Assembly: GCA_003151595.1 (NCBI GenBank)
Contig: PLXW01000061.1
Location: forward strand, 1-7,151
Reading direction: 5' to 3'
From: Myxococcales bacterium
GTDB lineage: Bacteria > Myxococcota > Polyangia > Polyangiales > Polyangiaceae
Length of the DNA stretch: 7,151 nucleotides
Within the stretch, counting starts at the first letter, position 1; every line of letters starts with the position of its first letter. The notes beneath the pieces are model-generated. The model did no database searches and was not told the DNA's origin. It worked only from the letters and a program-made list of their open reading frames with translations. Of this stretch, positions 1-7,039 are shown in pieces. A program made the position numbers and the translations under genes.

Positions 1-128
1 GGCGGCGGCGGCGGCGCGGGAGCCGCGGGCGGCGTGCCGGCTTCGGCGTGGCACGAGCAACCGTTGAACGAACCGGCCAGACCGATCGCCACGGCCGAGA
101 TCATCATGAGCTTGAGCTTCGTCGTCAT
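1..128 (-). CDS. N-terminus of a predicted proline-rich lipoprotein (partial, runs off the left edge)
   Basis: Reading the minus strand from the ATG at 128-126 gives 42 complete codons before the window ends. The protein begins MTTKLKLMMISAVAIGLAGS: a short lysine-containing n-region, then a hydrophobic stretch of about 14 residues, then FNGC with Cys24 (and a second Cys26). This is a lipoprotein-type signal peptide, though Phe-Asn at -3/-2 of the lipobox is not ideal. Residues 33 onward are alanine and proline-rich and become an unbroken proline run encoded by CCG repeats. Such a flexible linker after a lipidated cysteine is common in outer-membrane lipoproteins, including OmpA-type ones, but the functional domain lies outside the window, so the family cannot be named. 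The start is supported by a near-perfect Shine-Dalgarno sequence nine bases upstream. The gene is divergent from glnD. A non-lipidated exported protein is the main alternative. Confidence 0.72.
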   Translation of the reverse strand, partial: MTTKLKLMMISAVAIGLAGSFNGCSCHAEAGTPPAAPAPPPP

Positions 129-137
129 GAACTATCG

Positions 138-143
138 CCTCCT
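138..143 (-). promoter_or_regulatory. Strong ribosome binding site of the left-edge lipoprotein gene
   Basis: The minus strand reads AGGAGG here, followed by nine bases and then ATG at 128-126. The match to the anti-Shine-Dalgarno sequence and the spacing are close to ideal, and this fixes the start of the left-edge gene. It is by far the best ribosome binding site in the window, suggesting a well-translated protein. Confidence 0.75.
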
Positions 144-266
144 AGAAACAATCGCCAAGGAACAAGGGACGCGCCCTCGAGGAGCGCGGCGCACACCGGT
201 GCACGATCTGTCCGCGCCGTTCGACGGCTGTCGCGGTGAATGAATCAAAACCAGCAACGGCCGGAG

Positions 267-285
267 GCTAGAGGAGTCCGCTAGC
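267..285. promoter_or_regulatory. 19-bp interrupted palindrome, possible operator
   Basis: The sequence GCTAGAGGAGTCCGCTAGC is symmetric about G276. Eight of the nine arm positions pair, with the single mismatch at 272/280. It lies about midway in the divergent intergenic region, about 140 bases from the lipoprotein start and about 150 from the glnD start. Its size and symmetry suit a homodimeric regulator. It has no T-tract, so it is not a typical intrinsic terminator. Its regulatory role is inference from symmetry and position only. Confidence 0.35.
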
Positions 286-437
286 GATGGGAAGCCGTCG
301 TTCCGGTTCTGGTACGGCGTATCCGACGAAGGAGGAGCCAGGGACGACGAACGGGCGCGAGGCGCGGACGTGAAGCCGCACGACGCTCGCAACATGGCAT
401 CGGGGGCGCGATTGCCTTACGTTCTCTGCGCCCCATC

Positions 438-3272
438 ATGTCGGCCCCCTCGGACACGCTGATCCGCGCGGCGCCGCCGCTCGGTGGCGAGCTACGCGAC
501 TACCTGACCCGGCATCGCGAGGCGCTGGCCGCGAAGCTGGCGGCGGGTGAAGACGGGCTCGCGCTCGGCGTGCGTCATCGGAAGACGCTCGATGGTCTGA
601 TGAGCGCGCTCTTCGCGGCATCGACGGCGGCCATCGGGGGCGCGGAGTCGCTGTGCCTCGCCGCGGCCGGGAGCTACGGGCGAGGCGCCGTCGCGCTGCG
701 GAGCGACACCGACGTGCGCATCATCGTGCCGCCGCGGTCCAAGGATCGCGACGCCGCCGAGAAGTTCGTGGAGGCGCTGCTCTATCCGCTGTGGGACGCG
801 GGGCTCTCCATCGGGCACCAGGTGATCGATCCCGACGACGCGCTCGCCCTCGCGCAGGACGATCTCACGATGGCGACGTCGCTGCTCGACCTGCGCGCCA
901 TCGCCGGCGACCGCGCGCAGTTCACGTCGCTCCTCGAACGCGCCTTCACGGGTCTCTTCGACGGCAGCGCGCTGGCGTCGTTCATCGAGCGGCTCGAAGA
1001 GGAAGCGACCGCGCGGCACGGGCGCTTCGGCAGCAGCGTGTACCTGCTCGAGCCCGACGTGAAGAGCGGAGCGGGCGGCATGCGCGATCTCGACGGCGCG
1101 CGATGGGCCGCGCGTGCGCGTTTCCGCGTGGGCGAAGATCTGGCCGACGGCGTGGGGACGCTCGGGACGTGGGGCGAGCTCGTGCGGCTCGGCGTGCTCG
1201 TGCCGCGCGAGGCGGCGGAGATGGCGGCGGCCGAGGAGTTCCTGTGGCGCGTCCGCAATCGATTGCACGCGCACGCCGATCGAAGGAGCGATCGCCTCAC
1301 GTTCGACGAGCAGGAGTCGCTCGCCGTCGCGATGGGATACGCCGGCCCCGAGGCGCGCGCGAAGGCGCACGATCCGGGAGAGCTCTCGAGCGACGAGACG
1401 CGCGACCGCGCGCACGCCGCCGAGCGCTTCATGCAGGACTACTACCTCCACGCGCGCGCCGTGACGCAGGGGCGCGAGCGCATCCTGCTCCGCGCGACGC
1501 CGGCGAAGAAGCGCGGGAAGCCCGAAGGCGCGTCGTCGATCTTTCCGTGGCGCGTTCCTCACGCCGACGTCGACCTCGGGAGCGGCGTCCGTCTCTTCGA
1601 CGGGCACGTGACGATCGTGGGGGTGCCGGAGCTCGCGGCCGATCCCGTGGTCGCGCTTCGTGTGTACGCGGCGTGCGTGAGGCAAGCGGCGCCGGTGCTC
1701 CCGTTCGCGCGCGAAGCGATCGCGCGCGCGGCGAGCGATCCGGCGTGGTGCGAGGCGCTTCGCGCGTCACCCGAGTCGGGGCCGCTGTTCGTCGACCTGA
1801 TGTGCACCGTGCCCGAGGCGCGCACGCGACGCGGGTCGATCGCCAGCGAGCTTCACGACGTCGGGATCTTGCTGGCGATGATCCCCGAGTTCGCGCCGGT
1901 CACGGGGCGCGTCCATCACGACGTCTACCATGTGTATACGGTCGACGTTCACAGCGTGGCCGCGCTCGATTCGCTGCGATCGATGTGCCGCGGCGAGCTC
2001 ACGCAAGAGCGTCCGCTCGCGACGCGCCTCGCCGCCGAGATCGCGCGCCCGAAGCCTCTCTTCCTCGCGACGCTGCTCCACGACGTCGGCAAGGGGTACC
2101 CCGACGCCAGCGGCTCTCGAAAGAACCACTCGCAGAGCGGCGCCGAGCTGTGCGACCGCATCTTGCCGCGCCTCGGCTTCTCGCCGGAAGACACGCTCGA
2201 AGCGCGTCACCTCATCTCGCAACACCTCGCGATGTACCACGCCGCCACGCGCCGCGACCTCGACGACCCGGCCACGATCGAAGAGTTCTGTCGGCTGGTG
2301 CGCGGGCGCGAAGGGCTGCGCGATCTGTTTCTGCTGACCGTCGCCGACATCAGCACGACCTCGCCGACGGCGATGACGTCGTGGAAGGCCCGCATGCTCG
2401 ACGAGCTCTACTTCGCAGCCGACGCGCACCTCGCCGGCGCCAAGCATCGCGCGTTCGATGACGCCCGTCTCGCCAGCGTGCGCGCAGCGTCGCGCGCGGC
2501 GTGGGCAGGTGACCCCGCGTTCCTCGAGGGCTTCCTGGGCTCGATGCCCGAGCGGTACTTGCTCGCGAACAGCCCCGAGGCGATCGCGGCGCACGCCGGC
2601 GTCGCGCTCGATCGGGGAACCGCGCCGGTGCACGCCGCGGTCGTGCCGTCGCGCCATCCGGAGTTCGCCGAGGTGTGTGTCGTCGCCGAAGACCGTCCGG
2701 GTCTGCTCGCGCGCATCGCCGCCGCGCTCACCGCGGGTCGACTCGAAGTGCTCGCCGCGCAGGTCTACAGCCGCACGCTGGCCCGTCCTGGAGATGGCAC
2801 GAGCGAAGAGAGCGGAAAATCGGAGGCCGTCGACCTCTTCTGGGTCCGCGATCGCACCGAAGGTCCCGAGGCCGTCGAGCGCGCGATGCCCCGCCTCGTG
2901 CGCGATCTGGTCGATGTCTGCTCGGGCACGATGGATCCCGCCGAGCTGCTCCGCCAGCGCACCGGCTCCACGTCGCCGTGGCGCGAGCGCCGAAGCCCCG
3001 CGGTCATCACCGAGGTGGTCGTCGACGATCGCGCGTCGCCGCGGCACACGGTCATCGAGGTCTTCGCCAAGGATCGCCCCGGCCTCCTCTACACGGTCGC
3101 GCGCGCCCTCCACGAGCTGCGCCTCTCGATCGCGCTCTCCAAGATCAACACGGAGGGGACGAAGGTCGCCGACGTGTTCTATGTGAACGAGCTCGACGGC
3201 ACCAAGGTCGCTCCCGGCGATCGGTTCAAAGAGATTCGCGACGGCGTCGTGCGCGCCATCGGCGATGGGTGA
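438..3272 (+). CDS. glnD: Bifunctional PII uridylyltransferase / uridylyl-removing enzyme GlnD
   Basis: GlnD is the cytoplasmic glutamine sensor. When glutamine is scarce it transfers UMP from UTP to PII proteins (GlnB/GlnK); when glutamine is plentiful it hydrolyses PII-UMP, setting glutamine synthetase activity and nitrogen gene expression. The 944-residue product shows the full domain order. A nucleotidyltransferase domain carries GSYGRG at about 78-83 and SDTD at 89-92 (Asp90 and Asp92 as metal ligands). The family signature EPDVKSGAGGMRDL lies at 205-218. The HD hydrolase domain has HHDVYHVYTVD at 493-503, HD at 548-549 and His564. Two C-terminal ACT domains, each with a DRPGLL signature, start near 745 and 870. 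The length is slightly above E. coli GlnD (about 890). Relative to the usual GGYGRGEL..P motif, the Glu and Pro are replaced (GSYGRGAVAL). A hydrophilic Ser/Glu-rich insert lies at about 784-796 in ACT1. The ATG at 438 is the first ATG in this frame and has no clear Shine-Dalgarno sequence. No PII gene is nearby. Confidence 0.95.
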   Translation: MSAPSDTLIRAAPPLGGELRDYLTRHREALAAKLAAGEDGLALGVRHRKTLDGLMSALFAASTAAIGGAESLCLAAAGSYGRGAVALRSDTDVRIIVPPRSKDRDAAEKFVEALLYPLWDAGLSIGHQVIDPDDALALAQDDLTMATSLLDLRAIAGDRAQFTSLLERAFTGLFDGSALASFIERLEEEATARHGRFGSSVYLLEPDVKSGAGGMRDLDGARWAARARFRVGEDLADGVGTLGTWGELVRLGVLVPREAAEMAAAEEFLWRVRNRLHAHADRRSDRLTFDEQESLAVAMGYAGPEARAKAHDPGELSSDETRDRAHAAERFMQDYYLHARAVTQGRERILLRATPAKKRGKPEGASSIFPWRVPHADVDLGSGVRLFDGHVTIVGVPELAADPVVALRVYAACVRQAAPVLPFAREAIARAASDPAWCEALRASPESGPLFVDLMCTVPEARTRRGSIASELHDVGILLAMIPEFAPVTGRVHHDVYHVYTVDVHSVAALDSLRSMCRGELTQERPLATRLAAEIARPKPLFLATLLHDVGKGYPDASGSRKNHSQSGAELCDRILPRLGFSPEDTLEARHLISQHLAMYHAATRRDLDDPATIEEFCRLVRGREGLRDLFLLTVADISTTSPTAMTSWKARMLDELYFAADAHLAGAKHRAFDDARLASVRAASRAAWAGDPAFLEGFLGSMPERYLLANSPEAIAAHAGVALDRGTAPVHAAVVPSRHPEFAEVCVVAEDRPGLLARIAAALTAGRLEVLAAQVYSRTLARPGDGTSEESGKSEAVDLFWVRDRTEGPEAVERAMPRLVRDLVDVCSGTMDPAELLRQRTGSTSPWRERRSPAVITEVVVDDRASPRHTVIEVFAKDRPGLLYTVARALHELRLSIALSKINTEGTKVADVFYVNELDGTKVAPGDRFKEIRDGVVRAIGDG

Positions 3273-3306
3273 GCGGACGAGGGCGAATGAGAAAAGCGAA
3301 CAACGT

Positions 3307-3310
3307 GAGG
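3307..3310 (+). promoter_or_regulatory. Ribosome binding site choosing the 3317 start
   Basis: GAGG lies six bases ahead of the ATG at 3317. An earlier in-frame ATG at 3287 has a GAGGG only three bases upstream, which is too close for good initiation. The 3317 start also leaves a compact lipoprotein signal peptide, so I prefer it. Confidence 0.5.
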
Positions 3311-3316
3311 CGAACG

Positions 3317-4330
3317 ATGAAGACGTGGCGGTTCGTGTCGTGCGCGATCTTCGCGATCTCGATGTCCGCGTGCGGTGGAGCGCAGAGCCCAGCGCAGAAT
3401 GGTGACGCGGTCCCCCCGCCGCCGATCGATGCGCCCGCGCCGCAGTCTTCGGCCCCAGTGTCCTCGGGAAACCACGACTACGATCAAGGGGTCGCGGCGC
3501 TCGAAGGGGGAGACGTCGACGGCGCGAAGGCGGCTGACAAGCGGATCCTCGATCGCGATCCGAAGAGCGGCGAGGGGCGCGTCCTGCTCGGGCTCATCGA
3601 CGAGAAGACCGGCGACAAGGCGGGCGCGGAGAAGGCGTACAAGGACGCGATCGCGGCGCGCTCGGATCTCGAAGCGGCGTACGTCGACCTGAGCGCGCTG
3701 CTCATCGATCAGCAGCGCGACGACGAAGCGCTCTCGATCGCGCGCGCGGGTCTCGCGAAGACGCCGTCGAGCGTGCCTCTCCACGCGAACGTGGCCACGG
3801 TCCTGGCCAGCAAAGGCGACACGGCCGGCGCGACGAGCGAGTTCGATCAAGCCGTGAAGGGGGCGCCGCAAGACGCGACGCTGCTCATGACGTACGCGCA
3901 CTGGCTCGGCGTCTGGAAACAGTCCGACGCAGCGCTCACGAAGCTCCGCGCGGCGCGCGGGCTCACGAAGGACGTGGGCGTGCTCGCGGCCATCGGCGAG
4001 GAGATGAAGGCGCTCGGCGCGTTCGCCGACTGCGTCCCCACGTTCGATCAAGCGATCGCCACGAAGGACGCCCCCGAGCTCCGCACGTACCGCGCGGTGT
4101 GCAAGCTCGGCGCGAAGGACATCGACGGCGCCAAGAGCGATCTGCAAGCGGCCATCGCCGGCCACTACGCGCCGGCGCATTTCTATCTCGCGCGCGTGCT
4201 CGGCGACGGAGGCGACTGGAAAGGGGCCGTGGGCGAGTACGAGACGTTCCTCAAGCTGGAGCCGAACGTCCCCGCGTCGAAGGTCGCGCGCGAGAAGCTG
4301 AAGCAGGCCAAGGAGCACTTGAAGAAGTGA
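3317..4330 (+). CDS. TPR-repeat lipoprotein
   Basis: The product is 337 residues and predicted to be exported and lipid-anchored. It opens with MKTWRF, a hydrophobic core, and the lipobox MSAC with Cys19. Gly at +2 gives no inner-membrane retention signal, so the outer membrane is likely. Residues about 22-50 are a Pro/Ser/Ala-rich linker. From about 54 to the end there are about seven to eight helical tetratricopeptide-like repeats; clear ones include units around 86-115 (LLGLIDEKTGDKAGAEKAYKD) and 287-317 (FYLARVLGDGGDWKGAVGEY). TPR arrays bind proteins, so a scaffolding or assembly role at the envelope is plausible, but no partner can be named. The gene starts 44 bases after glnD and ends 10 bases before the acyltransferase-like gene, suggesting co-transcription. 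An alternative ATG at 3287 would add ten residues (MRKANNVRRT) to the n-region. TPR assignment is firm; the specific function is unknown. Confidence 0.85.
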   Translation: MKTWRFVSCAIFAISMSACGGAQSPAQNGDAVPPPPIDAPAPQSSAPVSSGNHDYDQGVAALEGGDVDGAKAADKRILDRDPKSGEGRVLLGLIDEKTGDKAGAEKAYKDAIAARSDLEAAYVDLSALLIDQQRDDEALSIARAGLAKTPSSVPLHANVATVLASKGDTAGATSEFDQAVKGAPQDATLLMTYAHWLGVWKQSDAALTKLRAARGLTKDVGVLAAIGEEMKALGAFADCVPTFDQAIATKDAPELRTYRAVCKLGAKDIDGAKSDLQAAIAGHYAPAHFYLARVLGDGGDWKGAVGEYETFLKLEPNVPASKVAREKLKQAKEHLKK

Positions 4331-4340
4331 CGCGGCCGGC

Positions 4341-5231
4341 GTGAAAGAGACGAGCGGCGCGCACGCATCGACCGGAAAGCTGGCGCACGACGGTGCGTTC
4401 TGGCGAAGGCTCGCGCGCTTCGGCGCGTCGCGCGGACCCGAGTGGTGGGTTCGGTACAGCCCGTCGGTGTTCGGTTGGGGCGCGGCGCTCGCGGTCCCGC
4501 AAGCGAGGCGCGCCGTACGGGCGAACCTGCGACGCGTTCGAGGAGAGCGCACCGCGCTCCGCGACGCCTACGACGTCGCCCGCACGTTCCAGACGTACGC
4601 CGGCTGCCTCGCCGAGGTCCTCTCGAACGGATCGAAGAACGAGCGGATGCCCGACGCGCTCCTGTGCGGCGAAAAGAACATCCATACGGCGATCGCCGGC
4701 GCGACCGGCATCATCGTCGTCACCGCGCACACCGCAGGATGGGAGACCGTCGGCCCGCTGCTGACGCGCGAGCACGGCCGCGACGTCGTCATGGTGATGG
4801 CGTCCGAGAACGACGAAGCGGCGCGGAAGGTCCAGGACGAAGCGCGCCACGCCGTCGGCCTTCGCGTCGCGCACATCGGCGACGTCTTCGGCACGCTCGG
4901 TCTCCTCCACGAGCTCCGGCGCGGGGCGGTGGTGGCGCTTCAAATCGATCGCCTCCCGCCGGCCATGCGGAAGCGCGCGGTCACGTTCCTCCACGCGCCC
5001 GGCGCCATCCCCGAGGGGCCCCTCCGGCTAGCGGCCGCCAGCGGTGCGCCGATCCTCCCGATTTTCAGCGCGCGCACCGGCTATCGCTCGTACCTCATCG
5101 ACGTCCGCCCTCCGCTGTTTCTCCCGCGCCGCCCGTCGGAATCGCTGCTCGACGCCGCCGCGCAGACCCTGGCCGACGAGCTCGGACGTTTCCTTCGCGC
5201 GCACCCCACGCAGTGGTTCGATTTCGGATAA
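4341..5231 (+). CDS. LpxL/HtrB-type lysophospholipid/lipid A acyltransferase-like protein
   Basis: This 296-residue protein resembles the family that moves acyl chains onto lipid A precursors or related lipids at the inner membrane. Landmarks in order: an RRAVRANLRRV segment at 56-66 (the family's Arg/Asn-Leu region), then the catalytic-type H-x4-E motif HTAGWE at 130-135 (canonical members read H-x-G-N-W-E). A glycine-rich AVVALQID lies at about 196-203, and a later block, PEGPLRLAAASGAPILPIF at 224-242, matches the family's segment ahead of the C-terminal domain. The end, HPTQWFDFG, is also typical. Unlike E. coli LpxL (about 306 residues), there is no clear N-terminal transmembrane helix, so it may be peripheral. 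The start is GTG at 4341; the first in-frame ATG (Met103) would delete part of the fold. The Shine-Dalgarno sequence is weak. It lies 10 bases after the TPR lipoprotein gene, suggesting coupling. The acyl acceptor is unknown: lipid A, ornithine lipid or a natural-product lipid are all possible. Confidence 0.8.
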   Translation: MKETSGAHASTGKLAHDGAFWRRLARFGASRGPEWWVRYSPSVFGWGAALAVPQARRAVRANLRRVRGERTALRDAYDVARTFQTYAGCLAEVLSNGSKNERMPDALLCGEKNIHTAIAGATGIIVVTAHTAGWETVGPLLTREHGRDVVMVMASENDEAARKVQDEARHAVGLRVAHIGDVFGTLGLLHELRRGAVVALQIDRLPPAMRKRAVTFLHAPGAIPEGPLRLAAASGAPILPIFSARTGYRSYLIDVRPPLFLPRRPSESLLDAAAQTLADELGRFLRAHPTQWFDFG

Positions 5232-5272
5232 ATCTGGCGATCACCTTGACGTGCGGCCCGTGGCCTGCGACC

Positions 5273-5279
5273 AGAGGAG
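5273..5279 (+). promoter_or_regulatory. Ribosome binding site of the DUF72-like gene
   Basis: AGAGGAG lies six bases ahead of the ATG at 5286. It is the strongest plus-strand Shine-Dalgarno sequence in the window and fixes this start. It sits in a 54-base gap, so the DUF72-like and GGT-like pair could initiate independently of the upstream genes. Confidence 0.65.
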
Positions 5280-5285
5280 CCCCGA

Positions 5286-6020
5286 ATGGCGACCCGCTTT
5301 CACATCGGCGCGAAGGACCTGCGCGGCAACATCGAGGCGTACGCGAAGCGCTTCGACCTCCTCGAGGTCGTGCTCGGCGAAGCGAACGACAAGCGCGCCA
5401 TGTCCCCCACGACGATGCGCAAATGGCGCAAGGTCGTGCCGCCGCACTTCGACTTCTGCGTCGTGGTCGGCCCGAACGTCGCCAAGCTGAAGGCCTCGGC
5501 CGCGCTCGACGCCGAGCTCGAAGCGGCCACGACCGCGATCGACGCGCTCCAGGCGCGCTGCGTCTTGATCCGCACGCCGGCCGACGTGACACCGGGCCAG
5601 GTGTGGCGCGATCGGATGTCCAAGCTGCTCGATCGGTTGCCTCGCGACGCGACGCGCGTCGTGTGGGAAGCGCGCGGCGTCTGGGAGATCGGCGACGCGG
5701 CGCTGGCCGCGAAGAAGTGGGACATCGTGCTCGCGGTCGATCCGTCGCGCGATCCGGTGCCGGCCGGCCCGGTGGCCTACGGTCGTCTGCGCGCGCTCGG
5801 CGAGACGCGCTCCTACGGCGCGAGCGCGCTCGAGCGGGTCGTGACGGCGATCGGTCCGCGGCGAGATGCGTACGTGGTCTTCGAGACCGACAAGGCGCTC
5901 GTCGAGGCCAAGCTCCTTCGCCGTCTGGCGCAGGGGGCGACGAAGAAGCCCGGGGGGCTCGGTCGCGTGCTTCGTCCGCGCGCGGCCACGGTGAAGGTTC
6001 GCGACGACGAGCAAGAGTGA
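5286..6020 (+). CDS. Divergent DUF72 (YecE-like) family protein
   Basis: DUF72 proteins are TIM-barrel-like proteins of unknown biochemical function. The 244-residue product matches the family in overall pattern. It starts FHIGAKDLRGNIEAYAKRFD (5-24), where the family has an Ile-Gly start and the Ya..F..vE segment. SPTTMRKWRKVVPPHFDFCV at 40-59 corresponds to the family's t...W....P..F.F segment. AYGRLRALGETRSY at 164-177 is the usual aYvRlHG block, and YVVFETDKALVEAKLL at 196-211 is the C-terminal vyFnN...A..nA helix region. It lacks the GTSGWsY..W N-terminal motif and the NsTFY motif, and has Arg in place of the histidine of RLHG, so it is a derived member. The C-terminal 20-25 residues are basic then acidic and probably disordered. 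The start is well supported by its ribosome binding site, and the stop overlaps the next gene's ATG. Function is not assignable. Confidence 0.75.
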   Translation: MATRFHIGAKDLRGNIEAYAKRFDLLEVVLGEANDKRAMSPTTMRKWRKVVPPHFDFCVVVGPNVAKLKASAALDAELEAATTAIDALQARCVLIRTPADVTPGQVWRDRMSKLLDRLPRDATRVVWEARGVWEIGDAALAAKKWDIVLAVDPSRDPVPAGPVAYGRLRALGETRSYGASALERVVTAIGPRRDAYVVFETDKALVEAKLLRRLAQGATKKPGGLGRVLRPRAATVKVRDDEQE

Positions 6021-7039
6021 TGGCGCGCACCCGTGCGGCAGCCTCCGCATCCGAGGGGCACGTCGCGGACGCGGCGAACGCGCTGCTCTCGCGCGGCAAC
6101 GCGGTCGATGCGGTCGTCGCAGGCGTGTTCGCGGCGGCGGCGGGCGCCCCCGGCGTGCTGCTCGGACCGGTGCAGATTCTGTTCGGCGGCGCAGGCCTCG
6201 GGCTTCGCGCGGTCGATGGGCGCGTGCGGCAAGCGGGGAAGGGGTCTCCACGCCCGCGAGGCTTCACCGAGGATCAGCTGATCGCCCCCGCGGCTCGCGT
6301 CGGCGTTCCGGCCCTCCCTGCGGCGCTGGCCGCGGCCCTGGCGAGCTCCGGAGCCTCCACGCTGGCGCAGGTGATGGCGCCTGCCATCGGTCTCGCCGAG
6401 GGCCCGCGGCGCGACGTGCTGAAGCGAATCGCCCAGCGCGGCCCCTCCGCGCTCCTCGACGAGTCGATCGCCGGCGAGCTGGTGAACGCCTGCGGGCGCG
6501 TTGCCGGCGGGCTCCTGTCGCGCGACGACATCGACGGGGTCCTCCCCGCGATCGTCGTGGCCACGGAGAGCGATGGCACCAAGCGCCCCGTGGCGCTCGT
6601 TCCCTGGCGAAACGCCGCGCGCACGCCCGGCGGCGAAGCGAAGAGCGCCGCGCACGTCCACGTCGTCGCCGCCAGCGATCATCGCGGCCTCGTCGCGGTC
6701 GCCTGCTACGAGCGTCGCGACGACGGCGTCGCCATCGCCGCCCTCTCGCTGGTCGCCCCGTTCATGGCCTCTCCGGTGCTCCGCGGGCAGACGCGCGTGA
6801 AGCCGGGCGAGCCCGCGCCGTCCGCCGCGCCTATCGCGCTGGTACGAAGCGCCGCCGACCACTCGATGTTCGAGCTCGCGCTCGGCGTGGCGAACGACGC
6901 GCACGGCGACGACGTGCTCGACGAGCTCATCGCCGCTTTCACGGCCAGCGACGCCCTCACGCCCAGCTACGCCGGCCTGGGCACGCTCATCGGCGTCGCC
7001 CGCGGGCCCGACGGCGCAAGTATCCTCGCACGGCACTAG
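6020..7039 (+). CDS. Short gamma-glutamyltransferase-like protein, probably catalytically inactive
   Basis: The 339-residue product resembles gamma-glutamyltransferases (GGT), Ntn hydrolases that self-cleave before a catalytic Thr and transfer gamma-glutamyl groups. Visible landmarks: ALLSRGNAVDAVVAG at 21-35 (family: iL..GGNAvDAAvA), FGGAGLGLRAVDG at 55-67, VGVPALPAAL at 94-103 (family: VaVPG.vaGl), APAIGLAEG at 120-128 (family: PAI.lAe.G), and AGGLLSRDDI at 162-171 (family: GG.lt..DLa). GGTs are usually 550-580 residues; here the part after the DL block is much shortened. The best candidate for the cleavage site is KSAAHVHVVAASDHRGLVAV at 208-227, aligning with TTH.SVVD..G.AV; Ala replaces the nucleophilic Thr. 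No clear Arg-Glu substrate pair or GS.GG loop is visible. There is no signal peptide, unlike periplasmic GGTs. The ATG shares one base with the DUF72-like stop (TGATG), so translation is probably coupled. An alternative is an unrelated Ala-rich protein with chance similarity, but five ordered motifs make this unlikely. Confidence 0.65.
   Translation: MARTRAAASASEGHVADAANALLSRGNAVDAVVAGVFAAAAGAPGVLLGPVQILFGGAGLGLRAVDGRVRQAGKGSPRPRGFTEDQLIAPAARVGVPALPAALAAALASSGASTLAQVMAPAIGLAEGPRRDVLKRIAQRGPSALLDESIAGELVNACGRVAGGLLSRDDIDGVLPAIVVATESDGTKRPVALVPWRNAARTPGGEAKSAAHVHVVAASDHRGLVAVACYERRDDGVAIAALSLVAPFMASPVLRGQTRVKPGEPAPSAAPIALVRSAADHSMFELALGVANDAHGDDVLDELIAAFTASDALTPSYAGLGTLIGVARGPDGASILARH

Larger units (their letters stand above)
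129..437. other. Divergent intergenic region between the lipoprotein gene and glnD
   Basis: About 310 bases lie between two genes transcribed away from each other, so promoters for both should be here. I see no convincing -35/-10 pair on either strand and no good sigma-54 site (GG and GC dinucleotides at the right spacing) ahead of glnD. The recognisable contents are the lipoprotein ribosome binding site at 138-143 and an interrupted palindrome at 267-285. The sequence is a little less GC-biased than the flanking genes. The minus-strand frame at 395-132 stays open for 87 codons, but its product is low in hydrophobic structure and resembles no family, so I treat it as non-coding. Confidence 0.6.

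Noticed and set aside
132..395. 87-codon minus-strand open frame in the intergenic region
   Set aside because: It has no recognisable domain or convincing ribosome binding site, and its end covers the lipoprotein gene's strong ribosome binding site.
395..415. Sigma-54 promoter ahead of glnD (TGGCAT ... TTGC)
   Set aside because: The two halves are about six bases too far apart for a -24/-12 element.
1767..3113. Large minus-strand open frames antisense to glnD and the downstream genes
   Set aside because: They are compositionally biased (Arg, Ala, Gly, Asp) with no recognisable domain, while the plus-strand frames carry clear family motifs.
2675..3316. A much longer reading frame continuing upstream of the TPR lipoprotein into glnD
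   Set aside because: It overlaps the well-supported glnD coding frame, and its upstream translation is Arg-rich shadow sequence; the lipoprotein signal at 3317 marks the real start.
5246..5251. TTGACG as a -35 box ahead of the DUF72-like gene
   Set aside because: No acceptable -10 box occurs 16-18 bases downstream, where the sequence is GC-rich.
4442..6019. Long open frame upstream of the GGT-like gene
   Set aside because: It is an Arg/Ala-rich shadow of the acyltransferase-like and DUF72-like genes, a common result of high GC content.
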